The notes beneath the pieces were generated by a model. The model was not told the DNA's origin and made no database searches. It was given only the letters and a program-made list of their open reading frames with translations. The position numbers were made by a program, and so were the translations under genes. From Spirometra erinaceieuropaei (Eukaryota; Platyhelminthes; Cestoda; Diphyllobothriidea; Diphyllobothriidae), in assembly GCA_902702965.1 (NCBI GenBank), contig CACRXP010000994.1, positions 26,011 to 90,010 on the forward strand: DNA of 64,000 bases, in the 5' to 3' direction. This document shows positions 14,101-29,100 of this stretch, one piece after another. Within the stretch, counting starts at the first letter, position 1. Every line of letters begins with the position of its first letter.

Positions 14101-17100
14101 AAAAATTCCATACTGCATAAGAAGTCTTTTTTATAGTGTATAGTTTTGAAGGCGGCCGGAAAGAACTTAATTCAGAAGCTGGTATCCTGACGTAACTGAA
14201 TTATCATATAATTATGCAGCACGATGTTTAATATTTCACTCTGACAACGAAACCTATCAAACAGAACTGAATTATTTTTTTGAACTGCTTTCCCAAAATG
14301 AACATCCCAGAGATTTTGAATACCGAGGCGTGAGACAAAAGGATTTAAAAGAAAAAGCTAAGTTACTAGATTGTTCCGATGAGGCGCCCAAATTAAAAGA
14401 CTGGCGAACACTTCCGCACATTAAGAATGTGTCCAAAATAGTGGAAAGACATCTGGGGAAGCACTAACTGCACGTAGCTCACAAACCGACGACTACTCTC
14501 CGTAATCAGTTTGTACTGCCTAAAGGTAGAGTTGGTTATTTAGATAAGGAAGAAGTCACCTATAAGATACCATGCGACACCTGTAATGCGTATCACTGTG
14601 GTCAGACTGGGAAATCTGCCTCTACACGCATACAAGAACATCAGTCGGCGGTAAAAAGGAGTGACCACTTGTCCCAGGTTCCTATGCATACGCTAAAACT
14701 GGACACAAAGTTGCATGGAACAAGACTGGCATTGTACGTGTCTGCTCATCTAAGAAAGGCCGCAATTTTTTAGAGGTCACTCATTTTAGTAACTTATGCT
14801 TCAATCGACACATCGAGTTGGATGCTGTGCACAACAACCTCAAGGGAAAGCGGAAAAGGCGCTAGCCAATCAGAACATTATGCCGACCCACAGAAAAGGC
14901 TGACTGGCAGGAGTGACAGGACAATATCCATTTTAAGGCATATTTAAATTTTAACCGGGTTGCCCATTTGTTTCACGTCTAAGGAAGATTTGGGAAACTA
15001 CGGTCGAAAATTTACGAAATTAGTTGTGTTGTATTTCGCAAAGGACTTATTTCTGTCGAATGATATATACGATGGAGAAAACGCGCGGCCCAGGTAATTG
15101 AATAGAAGAAGACGGGAAAGCGCCCGCTGGGACCAGTTGTTTATTTATCCGACGTTTCGAACTCTCATGCGAGCCCAGCGTCAAGGACTGTACAACTCAT
15201 CGCATATTTAGCTCACCTCTGCCGGACATAGCCGGTGTGTTAGAAGAATTCGTTAGACTGATGAACGACTTTGGGATTGGTGTCACTCACAGACCTGAAG
15301 CAACAATACGCCGGCAACTCATGCACCCAAAGGACCCGATTTTAATCAATCAGAAATTGGGGTCATTTAGCGGATGGACTGCAATTGTGGTCAAGCCAAT
15401 TATGTCGGTGAAACCGGCAAACAGGTACGCACGAGATTGCACGAGCAAGAGTTGACTGTGAGACGGAAGGATAAACTCGCCTTAGTAGCCGCCCACGCCT
15501 GATCGTCAGGGCACGGTTTCGACTTTCAGTGCGTAAGAATATTGGGCCAGTCGGACGACCGAGTTTCTCACCTGCTGCAGGAAGCGTGGCAGTCAACCGA
15601 GAACTCGATTAATCGACATATCGATCTGCTAATCGCCCATCAAACACTGCTTGAACAAATCAGCGACGCAGCTAGAGGTCATCTACGGCAGAGGTGAGCT
15701 AAATATGCCATGAGTTGTACAGTTGTTTCAGCCCTTGACGCTGGGCTCGCGTGAGAGTTCAAAACGTCGTATAAATAAACAGTTGGTCCCAGCTCTCGCC
15801 TTCCCGTCTTCAGGTAGTAATAAACAATAGTACAAGAAAGGACGAGATAAACCAGACAGGTGAGGTGAGGCGAACATGCTCGCTAAACAATCGGTGGGGA
15901 ATGCAGCGCTGCGGGCAGCCGCAGATGAGGGCCGTGGTAGGCGCAGACGTGGAGTGAGCGACACGAGCGTTACGACGAAATTTGCGAGATGGGAGTCGGC
16001 AGTTGTTTAGAAGGGGCACTGGATATTCTCACCGACATGCGGTAACAACATCTCCGTCTAACGTCCGCGCCATGCGCCACTACATCCAAACAATCCAGTC
16101 CGCTTCATTGGGCGTTGCAACCGCGCTCACACATCAATTAGTGCATGGTAGGAAACCTGGAATCCGTAAAGTAGTCCACATCGTCCACTACTTATTTAAG
16201 CGATTGTAATGTCTAGGGGGCGAATTAGAACGGGACTGAAAACGCATAAAAAGTTCCTAATTACCAAATAATTGACAGTTCGCCCATCGTGACCGACGAT
16301 GTCCACCATTTGTTCCACACCAGCGTGGCAGCAGGAACGGTGACTTGCGCGTGAATTAGTTTAAATTGAGTGTGGATTTGCACAGAATCTACCGCACTCT
16401 CTCCTCATCCTTCACCCAGGCCAGGTGTCAAGACAAGTTCAAGAAGACCGGAGGTGGGGGGGGGGGAGGTGGATGACGCGGCCGAGCTTGCACCTCGGAG
16501 TTCCACTCTCACCCTGGTCCACAAAACAATTGACCAAGTTTTTAACCAACAACGGGTCAGAATGAGGATGATAATTTGGCAGCCATGCTCACGACCAGTT
16601 TACTAAGCAGGAACATAAGCGTGTCTACCGGCAGGGAACCAGATGTCGGAGAACTACCGGCGCACACCAGGCTTCGAGAGCATGGCTTGCTGATCCTGGT
16701 ATAACAGATGTCCTCAGACCTTTAGACCCGCCAAATAATTGAAAAAAATGAAGCTAGTGCTAGATATCGGGTTAGTCACACATCCACGCGTCACCAACCC
16801 CTACCTTAAATTCTAGCGCCAATCTCATACCCAACTTCAACCTTAATAATGAGTAAAAAGACCAAATCTAAACCTGAGCTATAGTTCAAACCCTAGACAT
16901 AAAAATAACTCAAATCCTAGGAGTGATTGTAATCCTAACTTTAACCCCCTAAGTTTAATGCTGGGCTACATTGCCCTACTCAGTCCGTTGTTGTATTTCA
17001 GGTGCTGCCTTGTGTGTGACACGTATAATGAAGTATTTCAAGCAACCTCACTATATTGTTTGGTAAAACAGACATAGTCAGCACGTTTTGCAGAGGTAGC

Positions 17101-20100
17101 AGTAAGTTAGTCTTTAATTTTAGTCGCATAACTTATCCCAAGGACCCCAATAATGCGACCGGCGTGAGCGACAACGTCCTCCGCGAAGGCAGAACTGGTG
17201 ACCTGCTCGTGTAGGAAGTTCTAAAAAGCCAGACCGTGTGCCGTCATCTTGTAGAAGGTTCTAGAAAGTGCGTCCCTAAAGGGGCGCGCGCCGAATTTTT
17301 TCATATTTATGCGCCAAGCACGTAGTCGCAGTCTGGCTTCTCATAAAGAGTATGCATATAATAAATTAATATAACCCCAAATTAATCAAAATAGCCCTAG
17401 TTTAAGCTTCTTTACCTTCCCCCCCTTGACCTACCCTCAACCAATCAACAATGGCGGACTCAACATTGACGACCTTGGCCCCTGGAGAAGCTACAAATAC
17501 GGGCGAGGATTAACCTTCGACGACCCCGGTGGCAGGCCGCCAACCCTAGGACGTGGGACCTCTGTCGCTGTCTTCGCCGGATCCCTGTGCCTCCGCCAAC
17601 CTCTCTTGGACAATCTCACCTTGCCCCAGTTTATCTTTGTAATTAGGTTTCCTCTTTAGTCTCTTATTGTGCATAGGACGGTTGAGTACATAGCAATTGC
17701 CAAAGCCTTACTTTCCTTGGGCCGCCTTTCGTACGGACATCTGAGTTCGTTACACACGTGAATTTGTCTTGTTTAATTTCCGAGGAAATCAATGCGCGAA
17801 CTTGAAGTAAATCTTTCGAAACGGGCCTTTTTAGGCACGCTCCAAATTTTGATATAAATATTTGAGCTGAAATCCATCAGCTACTGCAGAATAACCGCTT
17901 AATATTCATAATTCACCAACAGGCAGCCAGTATTATAGAACTGCGCAATGATTTACCGTACTAACAACACAGGCATTAGCTAAAAGCCCAGACAGGCGTG
18001 TTTCGCCGATCTTATGCCGCTGCCTGACGCAGCTGCGAGGGGTTCGGCTCGTCAGTGGGTCCCCCAGCTTTCCCCGTATGTTTTCCGGTAATATGAACTC
18101 CAGTTTCACCCGGCCTTGTTTAATTTCCGAGGAAATTAATGCGCGGCATAAGATCGGCGAAACACGGATGTCTGGGCTTTTAGCTAATACCTGTGTTGTT
18201 AGTACGGTAAATCATTGCGCAGTTCTACACTTGAATTTGTTTATAGAGGAGCTGACTCGCCTAGCATCTGCCATGCACCCATGCTTCGATGGTAAGACAA
18301 TGTCAAGACGACCAGAGGTGCGCAGGGGTGCAGTGGCTGGTAAAATTGACCAACTCGTCTACGCGTGCCACGCACGACCTGGATCGAAAATACATCCTAC
18401 CAATGAGAGCACGTCGAGATGGAACCCTTATTATCCCAAGGACTGCGATAATGCGACCAGTGTGAGCGACAACGTCCTCTGCGGATGCAGCACTGGGAAC
18501 TTGCACGTGAATTTGTTTATGGCGGAGCGGACTTGCCCGGTATCTGCCACACTCAATCCTCGCCCATGCACCCTGCTTTGATGGCAAGACCAGAGGTGAG
18601 CGGGGACGCAGTAGCTGACAAAACTGACCAGCTCGTTTACGAATGCCACGCACGACCTGGGTCGAAAATGCATCCCACCAATGAGGGTACCCTAGGGGCC
18701 ACGTCAGGATGGAGCCATTGCAGCCTGATTTTCAAGCCTTCAGTCAACCTGGAGTACTCCCACGAGGATCGACTTAACCGACCTGATGGCAACTTTTGAG
18801 ACCATGACTCTAAGCACTTCAGGATATTCCGAGGGACTTAAAAGGGCAATGACATGCACTGCTGTGTCTAGACAAGTCGGTGTGATAGAAGTCAAGAACA
18901 ATAAATAAAGTCCTTGCGTTTTTATGAGGAGATGCTGATATTTCTGCCTTTTGTGTTGTTGACTTCATATGCAGGGTTTGGGTCTTAGTACCTTCAGAAT
19001 CAAAAGTATCCCGGACAGAACATTACTTGTTTTCATAATGACGTAATCCTCAAGTCATTCACTTAATTTAGTTTACAAAATTACAAGTTCCGAAAATTGC
19101 AGCCGATATATCTAGCTAGATCCTTCCAATGTCAAAACAGCGTTTTTTCCAATAAGATACATTTGAAAAATATTCTTATTTACAATTTTTGCGAAGTGTG
19201 ATGAGCTAAAGTGGCTGTTTTGCGAGGGAAACTAAAGGCCCGATACTTTCAAGCATAACATTTGACAGAAAATGTGGAGATATTTTTCTGATTGCAAAAT
19301 AACCACGTAAAAATGAATAAATCCAACCGGGCGAGGATATTCAAACAGGTAGGAACTCACGTATTGTCAAGCGCATTGATTCCTGGATATCTGCAGATCT
19401 CTGGGGAAAAGGTGGACATCGTTTGAGCCCGACTGTCGATGCCATGGGCAGTCTGTTTGCACAGAATGTCATTCTGCAATTCGCGAATAGTGTGCTTATT
19501 CAACCTTTGCAAGGAAGAAGATAAAATATCGTGACGTGTCGTATAGTGTTTCGATTGCAGAGAAAGGAGAACTCTTCAGTCTGTTTGATATGGAATTGCT
19601 ATTTTAGTGCCAGACGTTGCTAGACAGCAGCTTTGAATAGGGTTAAACGGGTTTGAAAGAGTGTGCTACAAAAGGACCATATCCGAATATAAACTGCCCG
19701 TGGCTTCTCTCAGTTTACATGGAGTAAGTGGTCTGCGGCCTACAGTAGGTGGGCCAACTCATGAAATGTCAATCGAAATTCCGAAATGCGTTTTCGTTTC
19801 AAAAAGATTAATTAAGCAGGGTTGTAAAACTAGTCAGCCTGCAACATAATTCTATAATATTTCAGTTACCGCTGGATGCCGGTTTTCGAATGAACTTCCT
19901 CCCGGCTGCATGCAAAAACTACACTCAGTAAAACTGACTACTTATTAAGCATCATTTTTCTCATTGATTTTCGATGCCCCTAAAAGTCCAATTATATTTC
20001 CTGGAAAACATGCATAAAAATATTCATTCTTTTGCTCATTCGACAGACAAGTACGTCTTCTTCTGGGTTTATACTCGAAGGAGGGACCTAATTCGGTTTT

Positions 20101-23100
20101 AGAAAAGTTTCCAATTGTGGGACTTTTTTAATACCGTTAAATGGCCGTTCATAAGTTGTCATGTCTCTGTCTTTACCAATAAGGCTCGTAAAGTTGGCAA
20201 TATGACTCAGATTCACTGCTAAATTTTATGAACCCCATATGATCTCCTCTTAATACCGTAGAGAAATGTACAGTTTTCCGAACGTAGGAAAAGCACGGCT
20301 TGTAGTTTGGAAATCCTGAATCCAAGTGTAACGGTAGAGCAGGTTCAAAATTATTCGGGCATTAGAAACGTTTTTGAAAACCGAATTATGTCTCTCCTTC
20401 GGGCATAAAATTGAAAGAAAACGAAATGTTTTACTGAATGAGCAAAAGAATGAATATTTTTATGCATGTTTTCCATGAAATGCAATTGAATTTTTAAGGG
20501 AGTTGTAAAGCAAGGAGAAAAATTCATGCTAAATAAGTATTCATTTTACAGAGTGTAGTTTTTGCATGCAGCCGGGAGGAAGTTCATTCGAAAACGGGCA
20601 TCCAGCGGTAACTGAAATATTATAGAATTATGCAGGAGGCTGCTTAATTTTACAACCCTACTTAATTAATCTTTTCGAAACGAAAACGCATTTCGTAATT
20701 TCGGTTGACACTTCATGAATTAGCTCACCTACTGTAGGTTGCCCGCTGCGTATCACACTTCATGTAACGAACCCCCAGGCGACCAAGAGGGTTCAGTCAA
20801 TTCTAGATGCTTTCTCAATGAAAGAATCGTACCTTTTCAAGTCTCAAGCCTCTTTGTCCGAGTAGTGTAAAAGGAAGTCGCAATTTTATTTAATTGATTC
20901 CTAATCCGAGAATAAATCCCTAAAAGTCAATCGGAAGACCGAAAATATGAGTTGTCCACCTGATAAACAAATGCCGGAAGCGATCGTTTGCCGATGAGCT
21001 TTCCGTGAAGTCACCAACATCTTAATTACTGCCAAATAATTCATTTGACCTAATTGTGAAAAACTCGGTGTGATTTCAACGCATGACAGCGAGGATAAGA
21101 CCCGGGTACAGCCAACACTCTAACCACCTGAGCTACGAGACCCCACCGAGAGCCGAGAGTTTAATCACATTTAGGTCAATTTACCAAATAATCGGAACTC
21201 CTAGAAAAGACGTATAGAAATTGCATCCAATATCTTTATTTCAGAGGAAATCACGCGGCCTTCAATTACTGTACTGGGCGGAAGAATGCAATCGGACTTT
21301 GGGAATTCACCAATTCCAGTCAATGCTCTTCAACACTCCCTTCGTTTGGATGAATTTGCAAATTTCAAAGTTAAATGTTGTGTACTTTCGCAAACTGAAA
21401 TGCCTAGCCTCTTTATTTCCCTATTGCCAGGTTTCACAACGTTCGGAAGACATTGAAGTAGGCGTGGAGCATACTGTATGTTTTGAAAACAGTAGGAAGA
21501 ACCCTGAAGGCACCAGAGGGAACAAGTTGCCTCTCGCAATGTTGGACACCAACAGACGATTTCAAAAGAGAACTACTCTTTTCAAGTGAAACTTTTTGGA
21601 GAAGACGCATATTCCTCCAAATCAAGCATAAAATATGTAATTTTATGTATCCTTTTTAAGGGGTATATAGAATATATATGCATGGGAAAACGGGCATCTT
21701 AAGAAGTCAAAATAGGAAGCGATGAAAGCCCTTTGGAGAAATATGACTTTTACTGCGTAACTTTTTGAGGTCGGTCCGCCAGCTCGCCGTCAGACTGTGG
21801 GTCGTGTAGAACAATAGTTAATTAATTAACCGCGTCTAACAAAGGATGCTATGGTTGGCCAATGTCTACGCCAATGCGCTTTCACTGAATCACGTCATCA
21901 CTTCGTGATTGGCTGTGCTTCTTTGAATTTTTCTTCAAGGACTTTGTACGTGTCAGCCAAATCGATATGTCGACTGACACATTTCTCATCTGGGTACATT
22001 ATCTTCAGGACTTCAGGGCCTTTTTTATTGGGCAGGCGCCAACAATGCGAGTGTTCTCCCATGCAGATTTTGTACGGTGTCCAGTGCGTGCATGGTCACC
22101 TGGTCACCTTGTTTTCTCACCCCTAACTGGTGTTCGTATATGCGGCTTGAAGCAGATTTCCCAGTTTGGCCACAATAGACGGCATAACAACTGGCACATG
22201 GGATTTTGTAGACAACATCTTTTCCATCGGGGCAGCCAAAGTCGTGTTTGATGTATACAAGTCGTGTGCGTAATGCAGCCATTAGTTACTGCACCATGTG
22301 TATCTGATGTTTTTAGCTGTCTTCCGACTAGCAGGGATACGTTTTCACGCATGAGGGAGTTCAGCGGCGATTGCTTTTGATGTTCGGGTCGACGTAGCAC
22401 TGGAAATATATGTCATCATGAACTGCTGGTGTCTTACGCATCAAAGTGCAAAGTCATAGGTGTACTCATTTTGGGTAAATAGTTTGAAAGGTTATGCAAT
22501 TTATGCCTTGATAACTTTCTGCTTCAAAGCAGTGTGCTTTGGCTCGATTCAGAAAGCTGCCGGCTGACCCCCGTTTGAGGGAGACAGGGTGGTTACCATT
22601 ACAAATTAGGATGACCTCTGAATGTGCCTCCGCAATAAATTTATGTGTGGAGCGGTTCATCACCTTTTCGGCTTACTAAGACATCCAGGGATGGGCGTTA
22701 TCTATCAGCCTCCACTTCGAATGCAAACTTGATTCTTGGAAACGTAGAGTTAAGATTTTGTATGGAGTATATCTTACTGATTTTCTTAACAATGACAAAT
22801 ATGTCATCTACATAGCGCAGCAGAGTTTTAAGTTAATTGTAGGGGGAGTTGTAGCTTCTAATTTCTGCAGTACGGCCCCTGTCAGGAGATCGGATATGGG
22901 CGAACCTATGGGGACGCCGTTTAATTGTCGAGGGCATTGTTTGGAGAAAAACAGTTCGTTTTCAGGCACAGATCTAGGCGTTGAAGGCACTTCGCAAGTA
23001 TAGGCTTGAAGGAGCTTTTTAGCGCAGCGCCTCGTTAAATCTAGCGTAATTGAGATGAAGAACGAGATTACACTCCTAAACCCCAGTATCTCGTCAGCTG

Positions 23101-26100
23101 TAACTCTGACTCCTCTTAATTTGTCTAGAAATTCCTTTGAACCCTCGATGGAGTTCTCAGAGATCTTTGTTAATAGTTGTAGTTAGTTAAATAGCCACTT
23201 CGAATTTTTATGGTTGAGTGCACCGATCAAGGTGACTGTCAGTTGCAGCAGGATATCAGGTTTGAATCCTGGGAAAACCAAATCTCTTAGGGATTCTTGG
23301 TTCTTCTTGTTTCAAAAAGTTGACATGGACGCCTTGTAAGGCTTCCAGGTTTCTTTTCAATACATGAGTTCTGTTGTTTTGTGGGGCCGGCAGTCGGAGG
23401 ATCTTATGCGGAATCATCTCCTAAGAGTGACATCTTCTCTGTGTAGCCTGCCTTGTTCAGTATCTGATACCGTGCTCCAAACATAGGTGCTAGCAAGTTT
23501 GCGGGTACCTAGAGATAAGGCCTTACGAATAATTTAGAGCGAACAGTTGGGGGAAACTATAAGAAGGAGTAAGGAAATTCTCCCCATATGCCTTTGCTAA
23601 ACTTAACCCAACAAATGCTGGGAAGATAATAGCAAGCTCGTCAGCTCCGTGGAGCAGCCTTTATTTAGTGCCTGGTTAAAAATTGAAGTGTATGTGTGTT
23701 GATGCACTATGAACGACCACCAAACGGCATTAAATTACCTCGGGCACATTTAGACGTCTGGGGTGTACTCGGACAGCACCTTTAAGTCAGACGACTTTCC
23801 GAAGAAACCATTTCGGTTCAGCGGCGAAATCCGCCTGGCTAACTTTTACCGTAGCTATATTTTCTACTATATTTATCAACAGTAGCAACATCAGCAATTA
23901 CAAAATAATTTTGACCATGGTCTTCTGTCTAGGTGGTTTGGAGTTGAAAAAGCTGTTATTCGCTTGTAAGAAATCCGCCAAACATCTTTATGCCCAACGT
24001 CTCCTGAACAAATGCCCCCAAAATACAGTTGTCTGTGAATGGATATTAGGTTATTCTTACTAACCGCATCTGGACGGAGGTTGCCTCGATTGCTTTCTTC
24101 AATTCATCTTGCCAGTGCCTGATATCCGCCACTTCCTAGGATAAAAAATAAAAAAACCGGGAGAAAACTACCAGAACACTTCGAAGCAATTCATTAAGTA
24201 CGATATTTCCAATGCGCAGCCTTAAGCATAAACAGTTTGAGAACAGCGTGAAGTTCAAACCTTGGTCAGGGCACGTTCAACGGCATCTTTGACCTGATCC
24301 ACTCCCAGGCGCGCCTCCCGATGGAGTAAACAGAGTTTCGAGATCTTCAGCGGCTGCTCCATTTGAGACAGAGCGGTCTTCAGGCAGACGAGGCGAGTCT
24401 GCAATGCATAAGGTGTTTGAAGGGGCAAATTGCTACTGGAACCGCGTAAACCATTTTTCAAGCAGAACCGGGATAAAACCATAGACAGAGAGCGAAAAAT
24501 AGACTAAATAACTTGAAATTCACCAGCAAAAAAAGAAGAGCTAGTGGAAAAGGGGAAGAAAAACTCTTATAGGACGCACGTTGAAATCGCTGCCAAACGT
24601 ACAATAAACAGCCGGAGATAAGGTACAATTTATTTAATCATGGATGGCCCTATGGTATGGCAACTGTAGATGTCGCTATTACTGACGAAAAAATGACTCC
24701 GTTTTCTTAAAGGATGCAGCAATCTGGCCAACCAGGACAACCAACTCGTAAGATAATTAAAGCCTTACATCCGGAAGTCAGTCAATTTATCTTATATTTA
24801 AGCCAGAAATGGCCATTCCAGTTCCCCTTGTCTGTGTCGGTAATAACATGCTGCCTATATCATGCGCCGCTGTGTAGCTGCTGGTTGGGCTTGAGAGAGC
24901 AAGCCCTAAGGTACAACGGGACGAGTGAGTCCCGTAAAAACGGTCGGTGAGCGTCCCTCTACCATTATACATGCATATATTTAATGGTAAATGACGGGCA
25001 CCAGTTACGCTACGGAACTCACTGATCCCATTGTGCCTTAGGACTCGCTATTGAGCCCCCCTAGCAGCCGCACAGCGGCGCATGATATAGGCGGTATGTT
25101 ATTACCGACAAAGACAAGGGAAACTGGAATGGCCCTTTCTGGCTTCTTGGCCGTCAAGAGTCACTCGCATCAAATCTAAGCGTGAACTGCCCAGGACTCA
25201 AACCTGGGATCTTAGGTTACTGAGTCCAACGCTCAACCGATGAACCACGGGCTCGCTGTCCTGTTGGCTGTGATCGGGAATATTAATTGTGATGAAGTGG
25301 CAGTCACTGATCAGACACATATGTATACGCGAACCATGCCAGTGAGATGCAATCTGTAATGGTGGCACGGAAACGCAATTAAGATACTTGATCTCTGATA
25401 GTCCACTCTATTGTAATCTTACAAGAAGAGGTTGTTTGACTCTTTTTCCGAAGCAAACCTTGGGTGTACTTCTCGGAAAATAAAGCATGGCACGTATCGT
25501 GAGCCAGTTTTCCGATACATTTGTTCGATTATGTTTTAGTTGTTAAAAGGCGCCGTCAGATATTTGATGCGAGAGCACTCTGAAAGGTTTTTTGACGGTA
25601 TGATACAGAGAGACTGATATTCCGACGAGGACCATTGAGCGGACATCAAATCTGCAAACTGAACACATTCTCAAAGGACATTCTGGTGTATTCTGCATGA
25701 CTACTGTCGACATTTGTGATTATTATTGATTTACTTGAAGTTAAACTATTCGGAAATGCTATTTTGCAGTAAGAAGAGCAAAAAACTAAGTGATCGTTAT
25801 GACCTTTAACCTCTCTTGCGCCTCCTCCAGCAATTTCTTCTCCGAGTTGACTTCATTCGACCAGTGTTCCAATTCTTCAGTCCGCTTCTCTACAAATTAA
25901 AAAAAACATTGCATAAGCGAGCATTGGGGAACTTGTTAAAAAATCCCAGTCTTAACCCAAGCCTTTCGCTGTTCAGCGAATTTATAAGAAGGATTCTTGA
26001 GAATTATGCAACGTCGAGTTTGGAATGAGCAACCTTCTCGCTGCAGGATACGACATTGGCGATTTAAATTTGATTTTTGTCACTATATGCATTCTCATTT

Positions 26101-29100
26101 GTCTGGATGTAAAGGTTGAAGTCTCAGTTTGCTGTTTAAATTAGGAAGCTTTGAAGCGACAGAAATGTCCAGAAGAAAAAGAATCATCGTGTGCCTGTAG
26201 TGTCTTTTGCGTTGTATTCCCATTGCTAAAAGCAGGTGGGCTAACTCATGAAAGGTCAACCAAATTCCGAAATGCGTTTTCGTTTCGGAAAGATTAACAA
26301 AAAAGGGTTGTGAAAATAATGATCATGTAGCGTTATTATATGATAATTCAGCTTCCTAAAGATTCGGGTTTTCGGATGAACTTCGTTTCGGCTACATGCA
26401 ACATCCATATTCTATAAAAGATGATTACTAAAACAGCATGCATTTTTCTCATTGATTTTCGATGCCCTTTAACTATCACTTATGTTTCATGGAAAAAAGT
26501 ATCCTTTCTTCTGCCCACTCAGTAGAAAATTACATCTTATTTCAATTTTATCCTCGAAGGTATGGTATAATTTGGTTTTCAAAAACTTTTGCAATTCCCG
26601 AATAATTTTGAATCTGACCTGTCGTTACACTTGCATTCAGGGCTTTCAAACTACAAACCCTATATTTTCCGCGTACGGAAAACCACGCATTTCTCTACGG
26701 TAGTAAGAGGAAACTATATGAGGTTCATAAAATTTAGCAGTGGATTTGAGCCACATTGTTAACTTTACAAGCTACATTGGTAGATGCGGAGACATGACGC
26801 TTTATGAACCGGCATTTAACGATATTAAAAAATCTTACAATTAAAAACTTTGTGAAAACCGAATTATGCTCTTATTTCGAGTATAAAATCGGAAAAAGAC
26901 GTCATTTTCTACCGAATGAGCAGAAGGATGGATATTTTTATGCGTGCTTTCCTCAAAATATAATGGAATATTTAAGAGCATCTAAAATCATCGAGAAAAA
27001 TGCATACTACTTTATTGGGCATTTTTTGCAGAGTATATTTTTCGCATGTAGCCGAAAAGAGGTTCGTTCGAAAGCCGGCATTCTGAGGTAACTGACATAT
27101 TATAGAATTATGCTGCAAGATGATTACTTTTACAACCTTACTGAATTAACCTTTTCGAAACGAAAACGCATTTCGGAATTTCGGTTGGCATTTCATGAGT
27201 TAGCTCACCTATTACAGGTAGGGGTTCGCGCCGCGCCAGCTACTCATCCACGACCGATCCGCCTCCGGCCTTCCTTGTTTTGCCATGAGACCAGGCTCTG
27301 GAGTTGGGGGAGGAGGAGAGAGTGCGGCAGATGTAGCGCAAGTCTACTATCACTTTTACATATTCGTGTGCAAGTCGCCGTCTCTGCGCCCTCCCTGCTG
27401 TGGGGCACACGGTGGACATTGTCAAAACTGACGGCCAACCTGTAATTCCCACTGCTGGTTAGCATGATATGTTTTGATCTTGTGTGCATGCCGCTAACAT
27501 GCAGAGAGACACTACAGGTCACTGCTCATTGGTCGAAACTATTTGATTTTCCCCGATACTGTGTTTCTGTGAGATTCTGTCAGTCAAGTCTTGTTAAAAA
27601 GCGGTTTCGGCAAGGATCCATCTAATGCTAGTTTTGTTGAGTTGTTAATTGCTGTGACCATCCCCTAACTCCTGCTAGTTTCTCCCTTTGTATGGTTTGG
27701 AGATTTGGAAGGGATTTATGTTCAAAAAACCTGTACCAAATAGTAGTCAGTACAATTTATTGAATATTAAAACGAAGATATACTGCGAAAGGTACACGCA
27801 TTGCACCCCAGAATGTCCTCACAGGTTTTTTGCCGAATTTCTACAACCGAGAAGAAGTAGGCCCACCAATCGTTCCATCAATGTGTCTAGGTGCCCGCTG
27901 GTTCTGCTGTAATTTTTAAATGGAGAGTTTTCACTTTATCTAAAAGTCTGGAGTAGAGTCCATGAGATGTGGTATTCTGAACCGGCCCCACAAGTCTTTT
28001 TCCGACGACTTTGCTTTAAAACACATTGTTATTATCAGATAATTTGATAACTTGTCAAAATTCAGTTTTTAATGTTGAAGAATCCTAACATAGTAAGAAA
28101 GGCTCGTAATTAGACTAGGACTGCACGAAGATTCAGTTTGCCAAACGATCCTATGTCCTGACTTGATTTGTTGGTCAAAACTTCTGTCAGTTACACTGAG
28201 TATGCAAAGAATGCCATTTAAAGATACAGTTTGCCCATGTTTTTTATCCATCTTAACTTTGTACCGACCGTTTCCTGAGTGACGCACGATGGTCCAACAG
28301 AGGAAAACTGTAATGCCTTCGAAAGGTTTTCACAGCGAATGACTGTTCACTCAACTTCTCTCGAGCGGTGCACTCAAAGTTGAAACAGCAGGACATAGCG
28401 GAATTCTCCCTCTGCTAAGAACGATTTGAAAGCCGTCAGTCGATTTCTGATCTAACACGACAAGTTAGGAGGCTGAAAAACCTACTTATGCGACACGGCG
28501 TGCTTCTCCATCCGCTAAGCACATTTCAAAGCTGCCAGTCGCCTTCTGATTTCACCTGGCCGGAAAACCAGTTGACACGACAGAAAACCTTTGGAGCCGC
28601 CTACTAGATACAACAGCTCCAGCAAATTATGTTAATCCTTATTAAATGTTAATGGAAATTCTGAAATTATTTTTCGATTAGAAAGGATTGCTTAAGTAGG
28701 GCTGTAATATTGATTATGGTTCAGCATGATCCAAATATTTGTCAGTCATACCAAGATACTGACTGTTAAACGCACTTCTTTCCGGCTGCCTGCAAAAACT
28801 ACGCTCGACAAAATTAACTACTTAAATAATGCTGGCTATACATTTACTTTCGACGCCTTTAAAAATTCAAACGCTTTTTACAGGGAAGATGCATAAAAGT
28901 GCTCCTTCCCGCACTCATTTAGGTGAAAATCACGACGTTTTCTAATTTTTGTTACCCAAAGGATGGTTGGTCATTGGTTTAAAAAAATTTCAAGTCCCGT
29001 ATAATTTCGGACTCACCGTACCCGTCTCACTTGCATTTAGGGTTTTCAGACAGTAGGCTGCTTACTTCCCATGTAAGGAAAATCACACATCCCCCGTGTG

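Noticed and set aside
26482..27091. ORFs of 73-95 codons as tapeworm genes
   Set aside because: They lie in a palindromic repeat present in at least six copies, and similar peptides recur in the other copies.
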